Position numbers and translations under genes: made by a program. The notes under the pieces are model-generated. The model was not told the DNA's origin. It ran no database searches and saw only the letters and a program-made list of their open reading frames with translations. 64,000 nt of DNA. Source: Flavobacterium sp. ASW18X. Lineage in GTDB: Bacteria; Bacteroidota; Bacteroidia; Flavobacteriales; Flavobacteriaceae. The stretch's first letter is position 1, and each line of letters starts with the position of its first letter. Positions 42,307 to 50,225 of this stretch are shown here, one piece after another. The stretch is taken from the NCBI RefSeq assembly GCF_005144745.1, contig NZ_SWKK01000016.1, positions 50,897 to 114,896 on the forward strand, given 5' to 3'.

Positions 42307-43071
42307 ATGAAAAAGCGCGTTCTTGTCAAAATAGGCTCCAATACGCTGACCAAAGAAACAGACCAGATATCCCGTGGTAAAATAGAGGATATTGGCAGGC
42401 AATTGGCGGCATTAAAAGACCAATATGAATTTATATTGGTCTGCTCTGGGGCCATTGCAACTGCAAAGCAGTTTGTACAATTAGAACATACTGGTAAAGA
42501 CATTAATGTTAAACAAGCTTTAGCAGCCATTGGGCAACCCCGATTAATGCATATTTTTCAGGAGAATTTTAGAGAATTGGGCTTGTTTACTTCGCAATGC
42601 TTGTTTTCGTATTCGGATTTACAGGATGATAAATCGCGCCAGAACATAAAAAATACCATAGATGTGTTATTACAAAACAACGTAGTACCCATCATCAATG
42701 AGAACGATACCGTAGCCACAGAGGAGATTAAGTTTGGTGATAATGACAAGCTAGCTGCCTATACCGCGGCTTTTTTAGAGGCAGATTTACTTATAATTGC
42801 TACCAATACCAATGGCGTGTATAGCAAAGCATCCATGGAAAAGGGAACACCAGAAACCATTTTAGAAGTACGTGATTTACAAGCCATGCAAAAGGAAATT
42901 AGTACCACGAGATCCTCTCACGGAACAGGCGGCATGCAATCAAAAATAGAAGCTTCTGCAATTGCGCAAGAAGCACAAATAGAAACTTGGATAGTGAACG
43001 GCTTATTGGATAATTTTATCCTAGATAGTTTTAATGCTACGCAGCCTTTCACCAAAATAATAGCAACATAA
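42307..43071 (+). CDS. proB: Glutamate 5-kinase without PUA domain
   Basis: The 254-residue amino-acid-kinase protein starts with RVLVKIGSNTLTK, and has VCSGAIATAKQ, VVPIINENDTVATEEIKFGDNDKLAA, and STTRSSHGTGGMQSKIEAS, which match ProB. E. coli ProB has a C-terminal PUA domain (367 residues); this form ends after the kinase domain. It makes gamma-glutamyl phosphate for proline. The usual partner proA (glutamyl phosphate reductase) is absent from this cluster. It is three bases from argF'. Confidence 0.93.
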   Translation: MKKRVLVKIGSNTLTKETDQISRGKIEDIGRQLAALKDQYEFILVCSGAIATAKQFVQLEHTGKDINVKQALAAIGQPRLMHIFQENFRELGLFTSQCLFSYSDLQDDKSRQNIKNTIDVLLQNNVVPIINENDTVATEEIKFGDNDKLAAYTAAFLEADLLIIATNTNGVYSKASMEKGTPETILEVRDLQAMQKEISTTRSSHGTGGMQSKIEASAIAQEAQIETWIVNGLLDNFILDSFNATQPFTKIIAT

Positions 43072-43073
43072 CA

Positions 43074-44012
43074 ATGAAGCATTACTTACATATCAACGAT
43101 TTAGACAGTTTACAACAAACGGTACAAGAAGCTATCGAACTAAAAAAAGAACCCACCCAGTTTAAACAGCTAGGTGCAGGCAAAACCATTTGCTTATTGT
43201 TCTTTAACAATAGCCTACGTACCCGTTTAAGCACACAAAAAGCTGCCATAAATTTAGGATTGGATACCATTGTTATGAATTTTGGCAGTGAAGGGTGGCA
43301 ATTAGAGTTTGAAGAAGGTGCCGTAATGGACCAAGGCAAAGCTGAACACGTAAAAGAAGCGGCACAAGTGGTGAGCCAATACGCTGATATTGTAGCGATA
43401 CGCGCTTTTGCTGGTTTAACTGATAAAGAGGCCGACGAGGCCGAGTTGGTTTTAAACGCCTTTAAAAAATATGCGAACATTCCCGTGGTAAATATGGAAA
43501 GTTCTGTAGGCCATCCTCTACAGGCATTGGCAGATGCCATTACCTTAGAAGAAAACAAAACCGAGCAAAAACCTAAAGTAGTTCTGTCTTGGGCACCACA
43601 TCCACGCGCTTTGCCGCATGCGGTTGCCAATAGTTTTGTAGCTATGATGAAATTGCAAGGTGCCGATTTTGTAATTACCCATCCAGAGGGATATGAATTA
43701 AACCCGGAAGTAACAAAAGGATGTAAAATTGTGCACGACCAAGAAGAAGCGCTTAAAAATGCGAATTTTGTATACGTAAAAAACTGGAGCAATTACCAAG
43801 ATTACGGTAAAGTAAAAAACACCGATAGCCATTGGATGATGACCAAAGAGAAATTGGGTAATGCCAAGTTTATGCATTGTTTACCGGTACGTAGAAATGT
43901 AGTGGTAGAAGATGCTGTTATGGATAGTGACCAAAGCCTATGTATGGAACAGGCCAACAATAGAACTTTTGCCGCACAGGTAGTGCTAAAGCAACTATTG
44001 AAAGACCTATAA
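43074..44012 (+). CDS. argF': N-succinylornithine carbamoyltransferase (ArgF' type)
   Basis: The 312-residue transcarbamylase has FNNSLRTRLSTQKAAINLG (about 44-62), where ordinary OTCases have STRT, and a late MHCLPVRRN. This is the acylornithine-type family. Residue 90 is Ala in MDQGKAEH; by my recollection of the family, the matching residue is Glu in N-acetylornithine enzymes and Pro in the B. fragilis N-succinyl enzyme, and swapping Glu for small residues gives the succinyl preference. The protein is therefore probably succinyl-specific; an assay would decide. Confidence 0.88.
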   Translation: MKHYLHINDLDSLQQTVQEAIELKKEPTQFKQLGAGKTICLLFFNNSLRTRLSTQKAAINLGLDTIVMNFGSEGWQLEFEEGAVMDQGKAEHVKEAAQVVSQYADIVAIRAFAGLTDKEADEAELVLNAFKKYANIPVVNMESSVGHPLQALADAITLEENKTEQKPKVVLSWAPHPRALPHAVANSFVAMMKLQGADFVITHPEGYELNPEVTKGCKIVHDQEEALKNANFVYVKNWSNYQDYGKVKNTDSHWMMTKEKLGNAKFMHCLPVRRNVVVEDAVMDSDQSLCMEQANNRTFAAQVVLKQLLKDL

Positions 44013-44031
44013 GCCTACACAAAAAATTTAA

Positions 44032-44808
44032 ATGGAAGATTTAAGCATAGTTAAAATTGGTGGTAATATAATTGAGGATAGCGATGCGCTAGACCAGTTT
44101 CTTACCCTATTTGCACAATTGCCCGGTCATAAAATTTTGGTACATGGCGGTGGCAAAAAGGCAACGCAGTTGTTACCCCAATTAGGTATAGAACCAAAAA
44201 TGGTAAACGGCCGCCGTATTACCGATGCGGCGACGCTAGAGGTGGTTACCATGGTTTACGGCGGACTCGTAAATAAAAACGTGGTGGCACAATTACAGGC
44301 CAAAGGCATAAATGCCATTGGGCTAAGCGGTGCGGATGCAAATACCATACAAGCACAAAAACGCCCCGTTACAGAAATTGATTACGGGTTTGCTGGTGAT
44401 GTTAAAGGAGTGGATGGAGAAACTATTGGTAAATTAATACACATAGGTTTAACTCCCGTATTTTGTGCACTAACGCATAATAATAAAGGGCAATTGCTGA
44501 ACACAAATGCAGATACCATTACCGCCGAAGTAGCTATTGGTCTAAGCAACCATTTTAACACGACCATCTATTATTGTTTTGAACTAGATGGGGTCTTGGA
44601 AGACATCAACAGAAAAGATTCTGTTATTAAACATATTAGTACAACTACTTACGATACCTTGGTTTCAAATGGCATTATTGCAGAAGGTATGTTGCCAAAG
44701 ATGCATAATTGTTTTCACGCCTTAAAAAATGGGGTAAAACAAGTAAAAATTGGAAATTTAGGAATGTTTCAAACAGCAAACACCAACTACACAACATTGG
44801 TTTTATGA
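44032..44808 (+). CDS. argB: N-acyl-glutamate kinase
   Basis: The 258-residue amino-acid kinase has LSIVKIGGNIIED, ILVHGGGKKATQLL, VNGRRITDAATLEVVTMVYGG and LNTNADTITAEVAIGL, the ArgB motifs. It phosphorylates N-acyl-glutamate. The length is usual and the N-terminus has no regulatory extension. Its stop overlaps the argE start by four bases (ATGA), a sign of coupled translation. Confidence 0.94.
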   Translation: MEDLSIVKIGGNIIEDSDALDQFLTLFAQLPGHKILVHGGGKKATQLLPQLGIEPKMVNGRRITDAATLEVVTMVYGGLVNKNVVAQLQAKGINAIGLSGADANTIQAQKRPVTEIDYGFAGDVKGVDGETIGKLIHIGLTPVFCALTHNNKGQLLNTNADTITAEVAIGLSNHFNTTIYYCFELDGVLEDINRKDSVIKHISTTTYDTLVSNGIIAEGMLPKMHNCFHALKNGVKQVKIGNLGMFQTANTNYTTLVL

Positions 44809-45878
44809 AGTTAGATAAAAAAGCCCTGGGCACAGAAGCCCTAGAATTACTAAAACAATTAATCGCTATACCTTCTTTTTCTGAAGAGGAAGATGAAACG
44901 GCTACGTTAATAGACAATTGGTTACAAGGTCATGGAGTGGCAACCAAAAGACAGTACAATAATATATATTCTTTTAACAAGTATTATGATGAGAACAAAC
45001 CCAATTTGTTGTTGAATTCCCATCACGATACGGTTAAGCCAAACAAAGCCTATACCAAAGACCCTTTTCATCCGCATATAGAAGACGGCAAATTATACGG
45101 ATTAGGGAGTAATGATGCTGGTGGTGCTCTATGTTCCTTGTTGGCCACCTTCGTGCATTTTTATGAGCGAGAAGATTTGAGCTATAACATTATCATGAGT
45201 GCCACGGCAGAAGAAGAAGATGCTGGCGATAAAAGTATTTCGGCCTTATTACCCATTCTACCTGAGATTGATGTGGCCATTGTTGGTGAGCCAACTCAAA
45301 TGCAATTGGCTATTGCGGAAAAAGGCTTGGTAGTTTTTGAAGGCACCGTAGAAGGCACACCCTCGCACGCCGCCCACCCAAACGATAATAATGCCATTTA
45401 CAATACCATACAAGTGTTGGAATGGTTTAAAAACTACCAGTTTGAAAAGGTATCTGATGTATTAGGCCCGGTAAAAATGACGGTTACCCAAATTAAAGCG
45501 GGTAGCCAACATAATGTAGTACCCGCTCAAGTTGATTTAGTTATAGATACCCGTGTTAACGATTGTTACACCAATGAAGAAATCAATGAAATGCTACAGC
45601 GTGAAGCTCCTTGTAAGTTAAGACCACGGTCATTGAATTTAAGCAGTAGTTCTATACCTATAGAGCATCCATTGGTGCAATCTGGTATTGCCTTGGGTAG
45701 GGAAACTTATGGTAGCCCCACACTATCAGACCAAGCGGAACTTAGCTGTCAATCTTTAAAACTAGGCCCTGGCTATAGCCCTAGAAGTCATTCAGCGGAT
45801 GAGTTTATCTATGTGGATGAAGTGTATGAAGGGGTACAACTTTATATAGATATTTTAGAGGGATTTTTGGCTAATTGA
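44805..45878 (+). CDS. argE: M20 deacylase (N-acyl-ornithine/citrulline deacylase)
   Basis: I take the ATG at 44805, which overlaps the argB stop; a longer frame opening at 44709 lies within argB and starts with non-conserved residues. The 357-residue M20 protein has LLLNSHHDTVKPNKAYTKDPF (metal-binding His and Asp), GLGSNDAGGALCSLLAT, and MSATAEEEDAGD (catalytic Glu). In the pathway with N-acyl-citrulline it would remove the acyl group before argG. The direct neighbour four-helix gene looks like an insert in the operon. Confidence 0.91.
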   Translation: MKLDKKALGTEALELLKQLIAIPSFSEEEDETATLIDNWLQGHGVATKRQYNNIYSFNKYYDENKPNLLLNSHHDTVKPNKAYTKDPFHPHIEDGKLYGLGSNDAGGALCSLLATFVHFYEREDLSYNIIMSATAEEEDAGDKSISALLPILPEIDVAIVGEPTQMQLAIAEKGLVVFEGTVEGTPSHAAHPNDNNAIYNTIQVLEWFKNYQFEKVSDVLGPVKMTVTQIKAGSQHNVVPAQVDLVIDTRVNDCYTNEEINEMLQREAPCKLRPRSLNLSSSSIPIEHPLVQSGIALGRETYGSPTLSDQAELSCQSLKLGPGYSPRSHSADEFIYVDEVYEGVQLYIDILEGFLAN

Positions 45879-45901
45879 TACTAGTTTGTAGTTAGAAGTT
45901 A
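45879..45901 (+). repeat. Left flanking repeat of the four-helix-bundle insert
   Basis: TACTAGTT at 45879-45886 starts on the base after the argE stop. TAGTTAGAAGTTA at 45889-45901 is the left arm of an inverted repeat whose right arm is at 46272-46284 (12 of 13 match). Confidence 0.6.
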
Positions 45902-45907
45902 ATAGAA

Positions 45908-46264
45908 ATGTATAATTATAGGGATTTAATTGTTTGGCAAAAAGCAATGAATTTAGTTGAAACAACGTATAGAATTACATCCGATTTTCCAACAGAAGAG
46001 AAGTATGGAATCGTAAGCCAAATAAGAAGAAGTGCGGTATCAATTCCTAGTAATATTGCCGAAGGAGCTGGTAGAAATTCAAAAAAATCTTTTCGAAGTT
46101 TTTTAGAGATAACAAATGGCTCTATAAACGAACTTAAAACTCAATTAGAGATTTCTAACAGAATAGGATATCTAGACAATGAGGTTCTAACCACATTATT
46201 TGACAACTGTGATGAAGTTCAAAAAATAACCGTAGCACTAATAAAAAAATATAGTACTAGTTAA
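45908..46264 (+). CDS. Four-helix bundle protein (S23/IVP, avd-like family)
   Basis: The 118-residue protein has the family motifs YRDLIVWQKAMNLV at the start, IRRSAVSIPSNIAEGAGR (about 40-57) and a late helix with ELKTQLEISNRIGYL. The family is related to the 23S rRNA intervening-sequence proteins and to the avd protein of diversity-generating retroelements; the fold binds nucleic acid in known cases. No reverse transcriptase is nearby. It separates argE from argH, is flanked by inverted repeats, and looks like an insertion rather than an arginine gene. Confidence 0.9.
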   Translation: MYNYRDLIVWQKAMNLVETTYRITSDFPTEEKYGIVSQIRRSAVSIPSNIAEGAGRNSKKSFRSFLEITNGSINELKTQLEISNRIGYLDNEVLTTLFDNCDEVQKITVALIKKYSTS

Positions 46265-46299
46265 TCACTCATAACTACTAACTAAAATCTAATAACTAG
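46255..46299 (-). repeat. Right flanking repeat of the four-helix-bundle insert
   Basis: TACTAGTT recurs at 46255-46262, overlapping the end of the gene. TAACTACTAACTA at 46272-46284 is the inverted partner of 45889-45901, with AACTAG at 46294-46299 matching CTAGTT on the left (45881-45886). Confidence 0.6.
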
Positions 46300-46302
46300 A
46301 AA

Positions 46303-47583
46303 ATGAAACTCTGGGACAAAGGATTCAGTACCGATAAAAAAATAGACACATTCACTGTTGGTAACGACAGGGAGCTCGATTTACTATTGGCCAAGTATGA
46401 TGTAATCGCCTCCACAGCGCATGCAAAAATGTTGGCCAAAGTAGAATTGATATCTGATGAGGAAGCGAAGCTTTTGGTAAAAGAATTGACGGCTATTGGT
46501 AAATCCATAGAAAAAGGAAACTTTACCATTGAAGACGATTTTGAGGATATGCACTCAAAGATAGAGTACATTCTTACCGAAAAATTGGGAGATGTAGGTA
46601 AAAAAATACATACCGCACGGTCAAGAAATGACCAAGTTTTAGTTGCCATGCAGTTGTATTTAAAGGCAGAACTCTCAGAAATTAAAAATCAGACCAAGCA
46701 GCTGTTCGATTTACTGATGAAACTGGCCGAGAAACATCAAAAAACCCTTTTGCCTGGTTATACGCACTTGCAGATTGCCATGCCATCTTCTTTTGGATTG
46801 TGGTTTTCGGCCTATGCGGAGAGTTTAATAGACGATTTGTACTTTGTAGATGCTGCGTATAAAATTGCAGACCAAAATCCGTTAGGTAGCGCAGCCGGCT
46901 ATGGAAGCTCTTTTCCTATAGATAGAAGTTTTACAACGGCAGAATTGGATTTTGCTACACAAAAGTACAACGTGGTGGCAGCTCAAATGGGACGTGGAAA
47001 AGTAGAAAAAGCAACGGCTTTTGGCATCTCTAGTTTAGGAGCCACCTTGTCTAAAATGGCCATGGATATTACGCTGTATATGAGCCAAAATTTCAATTTT
47101 ATCTCTTTTCCAAATGAGCTTACTACGGGTAGTAGTATAATGCCACACAAGAAGAATCCGGATGTATTTGAACTGATACGTGCCAAATGCAATAAAGTAC
47201 AAGCTACGCCCAATCAGTTAATCCTAATTATGAATAATTTACCAAGTGGATATCATAGGGATTTGCAGTTGGTAAAAGAAGTAATTGTACCTGCTATTCA
47301 GGATATGAAAGCCTGTTTGGAAATGCTCCATTTTAGTTTAAAAGAAATAAAAGTGAATGCGGACATTCTAACGGACACCAAATACGATTACCTGTTTAGC
47401 GTAGATACGTTAAATGAGATGGTTAAAAGCGGTATGCCCTTTAGGGATGCTTACAAAACCATGGGCAAGGCCATAGAAAATGGCAATTTTAAACCCAAAA
47501 GAGACATAAAGCACACTCATGAAGGTAGTTTGGGAAATCTGTGTTTAGAAGAAATAAAAAAGAAGATGGAAGCTATTGCCTAA
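46303..47583 (+). CDS. argH: Argininosuccinate lyase
   Basis: The 426-residue enzyme of the fumarase/aspartase superfamily has KIHTARSRNDQVLVAMQLYL (about 105), GYTHLQIAMPSSFGLW (about 154) and the signature loop GSSIMPHKKNPD at about 277-288 with the catalytic Ser. It splits argininosuccinate to arginine and fumarate, the last step. It ends by overlapping the convergent EEP-family gene by four bases, so it closes the operon. No terminator was seen because of the overlap. Confidence 0.95.
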   Translation: MKLWDKGFSTDKKIDTFTVGNDRELDLLLAKYDVIASTAHAKMLAKVELISDEEAKLLVKELTAIGKSIEKGNFTIEDDFEDMHSKIEYILTEKLGDVGKKIHTARSRNDQVLVAMQLYLKAELSEIKNQTKQLFDLLMKLAEKHQKTLLPGYTHLQIAMPSSFGLWFSAYAESLIDDLYFVDAAYKIADQNPLGSAAGYGSSFPIDRSFTTAELDFATQKYNVVAAQMGRGKVEKATAFGISSLGATLSKMAMDITLYMSQNFNFISFPNELTTGSSIMPHKKNPDVFELIRAKCNKVQATPNQLILIMNNLPSGYHRDLQLVKEVIVPAIQDMKACLEMLHFSLKEIKVNADILTDTKYDYLFSVDTLNEMVKSGMPFRDAYKTMGKAIENGNFKPKRDIKHTHEGSLGNLCLEEIKKKMEAIA

Positions 47584-48656
47584 TGGCTAGCTGTTTGGCT
47601 AGTTTCTTTCTCAGAGATTTGTTCAAAAGCTTTTGCTACTTCTTCTTTTGAAGGTGGCGGAAGCTTTTGTTCTTCTGCCAATTTGGGTTCCAAGGAAAGT
47701 TTAGCATAAAATGGATAGTGGTCAGAGCCAATATCGGCACCACGTTCTATTTGCATCACCCTAAAATCTGCTGAAGTGAATACGTGATCCAACGGCCACC
47801 GCATCAACCAACTATTGGCATTGTAGGTATTAAAAAAACCTCTTCCTTTTCGCATATCCAACAGTCCACTAACCCTTTGAAATAATGCTGTGGTTTCTGA
47901 CCATGCTACATCATTAAAGTCTCCTAAAACAATTACAGGGTATTCTGTCTCTCGAGTTAACCTGGTAATCTTCATCATCTCTGCATCCCGATCTACGGAA
48001 GAAGGATTGTGTTGTGGCGTAGGCGGTGCGGGATGAATAGCAAATAACTGAATAGTATCTTTTGTATCTATTATTACCTTGGTATGTATAGACGGTATGG
48101 TGTCTTCAACAAGATACTTTACCTTAGCTTCATACAATGGATGTTTAGAAAACAACAACATGCCATAGGTGTTATCTTTTGGTACTAAAATTGAATACTT
48201 ATATGCTGCTTCTAATTTATTCACTACAGCGTTTTTCCACCTCTCGTTGGTTTCGGTAAGCAAAACCACATCAGACTGGTATTTTGAAACGTCTTTTACT
48301 ACCGCTTCTACTTTTTTGTTTTTCTGCAAGACATTTGCGGCATAAACGCTCAAAGAGGTGGTGACATTGGCGCTTGCATTGCCCATCTCCGTATCTGCAA
48401 AAGCCGTATAGGGATAAATTTTAACGCTCTGAAACAAGAAGCACCCGGTGAGGGCCAAGACTACCGCATAATCCGATTTACTTTTTAAATCGAACTTAAT
48501 AAAATAAAACGCTAGGGCAAATAAAGTCAAAAGTGCAATCTGTAGGTGTGGAAAATCCCAAATACGAACGTACCATTGATTAAAAGATAAATACGGAAAT
48601 AAGGTCAATAAAATAACCAGAATAGCAAATACCCGTAAAATCCATTTTATCATCAT
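47580..48656 (-). CDS. Membrane-anchored endonuclease/exonuclease/phosphatase-family protein
   Basis: The 358-residue protein has three N-terminal hydrophobic segments (about 5-28, 33-50, 60-80) and a periplasmic EEP domain: LLTETNERW (metal-binding Glu), VIVLGDFNDVAWS and RGADIGSDHYPFYAKL (catalytic His-Asp pair). A charged tail follows. The fold cleaves phosphodiesters; substrates in such membrane-anchored forms are unknown. A small gene sits just upstream. The first two residues are both Met, so the start may shift by one codon. Confidence 0.86.
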   Translation of the reverse strand: MMIKWILRVFAILVILLTLFPYLSFNQWYVRIWDFPHLQIALLTLFALAFYFIKFDLKSKSDYAVVLALTGCFLFQSVKIYPYTAFADTEMGNASANVTTSLSVYAANVLQKNKKVEAVVKDVSKYQSDVVLLTETNERWKNAVVNKLEAAYKYSILVPKDNTYGMLLFSKHPLYEAKVKYLVEDTIPSIHTKVIIDTKDTIQLFAIHPAPPTPQHNPSSVDRDAEMMKITRLTRETEYPVIVLGDFNDVAWSETTALFQRVSGLLDMRKGRGFFNTYNANSWLMRWPLDHVFTSADFRVMQIERGADIGSDHYPFYAKLSLEPKLAEEQKLPPPSKEEVAKAFEQISEKETSQTASH

Positions 48657-48661
48657 GTTAT

Positions 48662-48811
48662 TTACTCTTGAGTAATTTCTGCCTTATTTTGATTTCTATT
48701 TTTTAGATAGGTATAACCCAGATACCCCAACTGGGCACCAACCAATAGAATCTTTACCTTTTTACTTTTAGCAAAAACTTTTGCTATGCTTAATAACGAG
48801 CCTGCTTTCAT
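48662..48811 (-). CDS. Small protein (49 residues) upstream of the EEP gene
   Basis: This ORF begins at the ATG complementary to 48809-48811 and ends five bases before the EEP start. It starts MKAGSLLSIAKVFAKSKK, has one hydrophobic stretch (KILLVGAQLGYLGYTYL), and ends in a polar tail. The tight spacing and good length suggest a real membrane-associated micro-protein in an operon with the EEP gene. The bases from 48812 to 48965 hold no further gene, only a diffuse A/T-rich region upstream of the next plus-strand gene. Confidence 0.6.
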   Translation of the reverse strand: MKAGSLLSIAKVFAKSKKVKILLVGAQLGYLGYTYLKNRNQNKAEITQE

Positions 48812-48965
48812 GTTTTTATTTGCAATATACCAGCCTATAAATTTATAATTTACTGTATATCAAAATAGTATTAACTCTTTTAATCAACTATAGTCTTTTT
48901 TAACGGAAAACAGGGGTTAAAACATTACCGGTCTGCCTTAATTTTACGGCAAACAAAAACGCATC

Positions 48966-49496
48966 ATGAAAACCTTCTTTTCCTTAATATGTATAGGTGT
49001 ATTGGTTACCGCTTGCAATTTTACATCTGCAGAAAATTATTTTGATCGGGCCGCATTAAACAGCAACAAGCTTGTGGGCTTTGGAAGTAATGATCTAATA
49101 CGATTTATAGAATTAAAAGAAACCAATAACTTGTTTATAGTCAACGGAAATCAAGTAGAACCTACAACCAAGGTAGAAGAATACATTAAAGGGTATATAA
49201 TACCAGACATTGAAACAAACATTGAGACAATCAGAACGCTAAAAGCAACTGAGGAAACAAAAGAAATGATAGTAAAAAGTTTAGAGGTTTTTGAATATGC
49301 CAAGAACACGTATTCCAAAGAATACATTGCTATTGCTAAAATGATAGACAACAATGAATCTGCAGATGCAATTAATCTGGAACTTATTAAACTAGATAGT
49401 TTAAAAGTTCCAAGATTTGATGTATTACATTCAGAATTATGGGCCTTGGCACTGCCCTATGCAGAAGCCAATAACATTGAGGTAATTACCCATTAA
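48966..49496 (+). CDS. Lipoprotein of unknown function, paralogue A
   Basis: The 176-residue protein has a lipoprotein signal ending LVTAC (Cys17) and a mostly helical mature part. GFGSNDLIRFIELKETNNLFIV and EETKEMIVKSLEVFEYAKNTYSKEYIAIAKMIDNNE are closely echoed in the next gene (GFGSKDLKSFIEFRDANNLVAI, EETKDMINASLALYNFAHETYKNDYIAIAQLIDN). The two are tandem duplicates. No known family was recognised. A terminator follows. Confidence 0.75.
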   Translation: MKTFFSLICIGVLVTACNFTSAENYFDRAALNSNKLVGFGSNDLIRFIELKETNNLFIVNGNQVEPTTKVEEYIKGYIIPDIETNIETIRTLKATEETKEMIVKSLEVFEYAKNTYSKEYIAIAKMIDNNESADAINLELIKLDSLKVPRFDVLHSELWALALPYAEANNIEVITH

Positions 49497-49514
49497 TTAA
49501 TAACAAATAGTTCA

Positions 49515-49541
49515 AAAACCGACGCAAGGTCGGTTTTTTTT
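49515..49541 (+). terminator. Rho-independent terminator after lipoprotein A
   Basis: AAAACCGAC (49515-49523) pairs with GTCGGTTTT (49529-49537) around a 5-nt loop, followed by a run of T to 49541. It separates the two paralogous lipoprotein genes. Confidence 0.85.
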
Positions 49542-49651
49542 GTTTAATCTTGGGATAAAATCACGCTATTCCGTTAGGTATAAACTCCTGAAAACAGGGA
49601 TTGATCCATGTTGGCTCCAAGGTAATTTTACAACCTCAAAAACCAACAACA

Positions 49652-50104
49652 ATGACACGATTTTTCACATCCACTTTAGTACTATTATTATTTACGTTTG
49701 CCAGCTGTAAAACACAATCGCCAGATTTATATTATAGTAAAACCACCAAGTCTACAGATATATTTTGGGGGTTTGGAAGCAAAGACCTTAAGAGCTTTAT
49801 AGAATTTAGAGATGCCAATAATTTGGTAGCCATTCAAAACAACAGAAAGGTTAAGACCATAAGCATACAAGAGCATATAGAGACATTTTTAATCCCAAAT
49901 ATTGAAAGCTATATAATGGGAATTGAAAGTTTAAAGCCAACAGAAGAAACCAAAGACATGATCAATGCTTCTTTAGCCCTTTATAATTTTGCCCATGAAA
50001 CTTATAAAAACGATTATATAGCCATTGCCCAGCTCATTGACAATAGAGAAGGTGCCACTACCATACAAGACTTGATGATTCATTTAGATCAAGAAAAACG
50101 TTAA
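49652..50104 (+). CDS. Lipoprotein of unknown function, paralogue B
   Basis: The start is taken at the Met at 49652, because the next residues (MTRFFTSTLVLLLFTFASCK) form a standard lipoprotein signal with lipobox FASC; the 17-residue extension to 49601 is not signal-like. The 150-residue product is a diverged copy of the gene just upstream, with the same helical blocks. Each has its own transcription unit. It is followed by a TPR/AraC regulator 121 bases away. No function is known. Confidence 0.75.
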   Translation: MTRFFTSTLVLLLFTFASCKTQSPDLYYSKTTKSTDIFWGFGSKDLKSFIEFRDANNLVAIQNNRKVKTISIQEHIETFLIPNIESYIMGIESLKPTEETKDMINASLALYNFAHETYKNDYIAIAQLIDNREGATTIQDLMIHLDQEKR

Positions 50105-50225
50105 TAAATAAAGTCGTTATACCAAGATTTAATTAAAAGCAATACTCCTTATTCTTGGGTTAATGGTTTTACGCTGAATCGCTTTTAAGATTTTTAATTA
50201 ATCATTAAATATATATATTAGTATA

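Noticed and set aside
43082..43792. A 236-codon minus-strand ORF opposite argF'
   Set aside because: It is antisense to a well-conserved enzyme over its whole length and its composition mirrors that gene's codons. No motif was seen.
45908..46264. Diversity-generating retroelement
   Set aside because: The four-helix protein resembles avd, but no reverse transcriptase, template repeat or variable repeat is present nearby.
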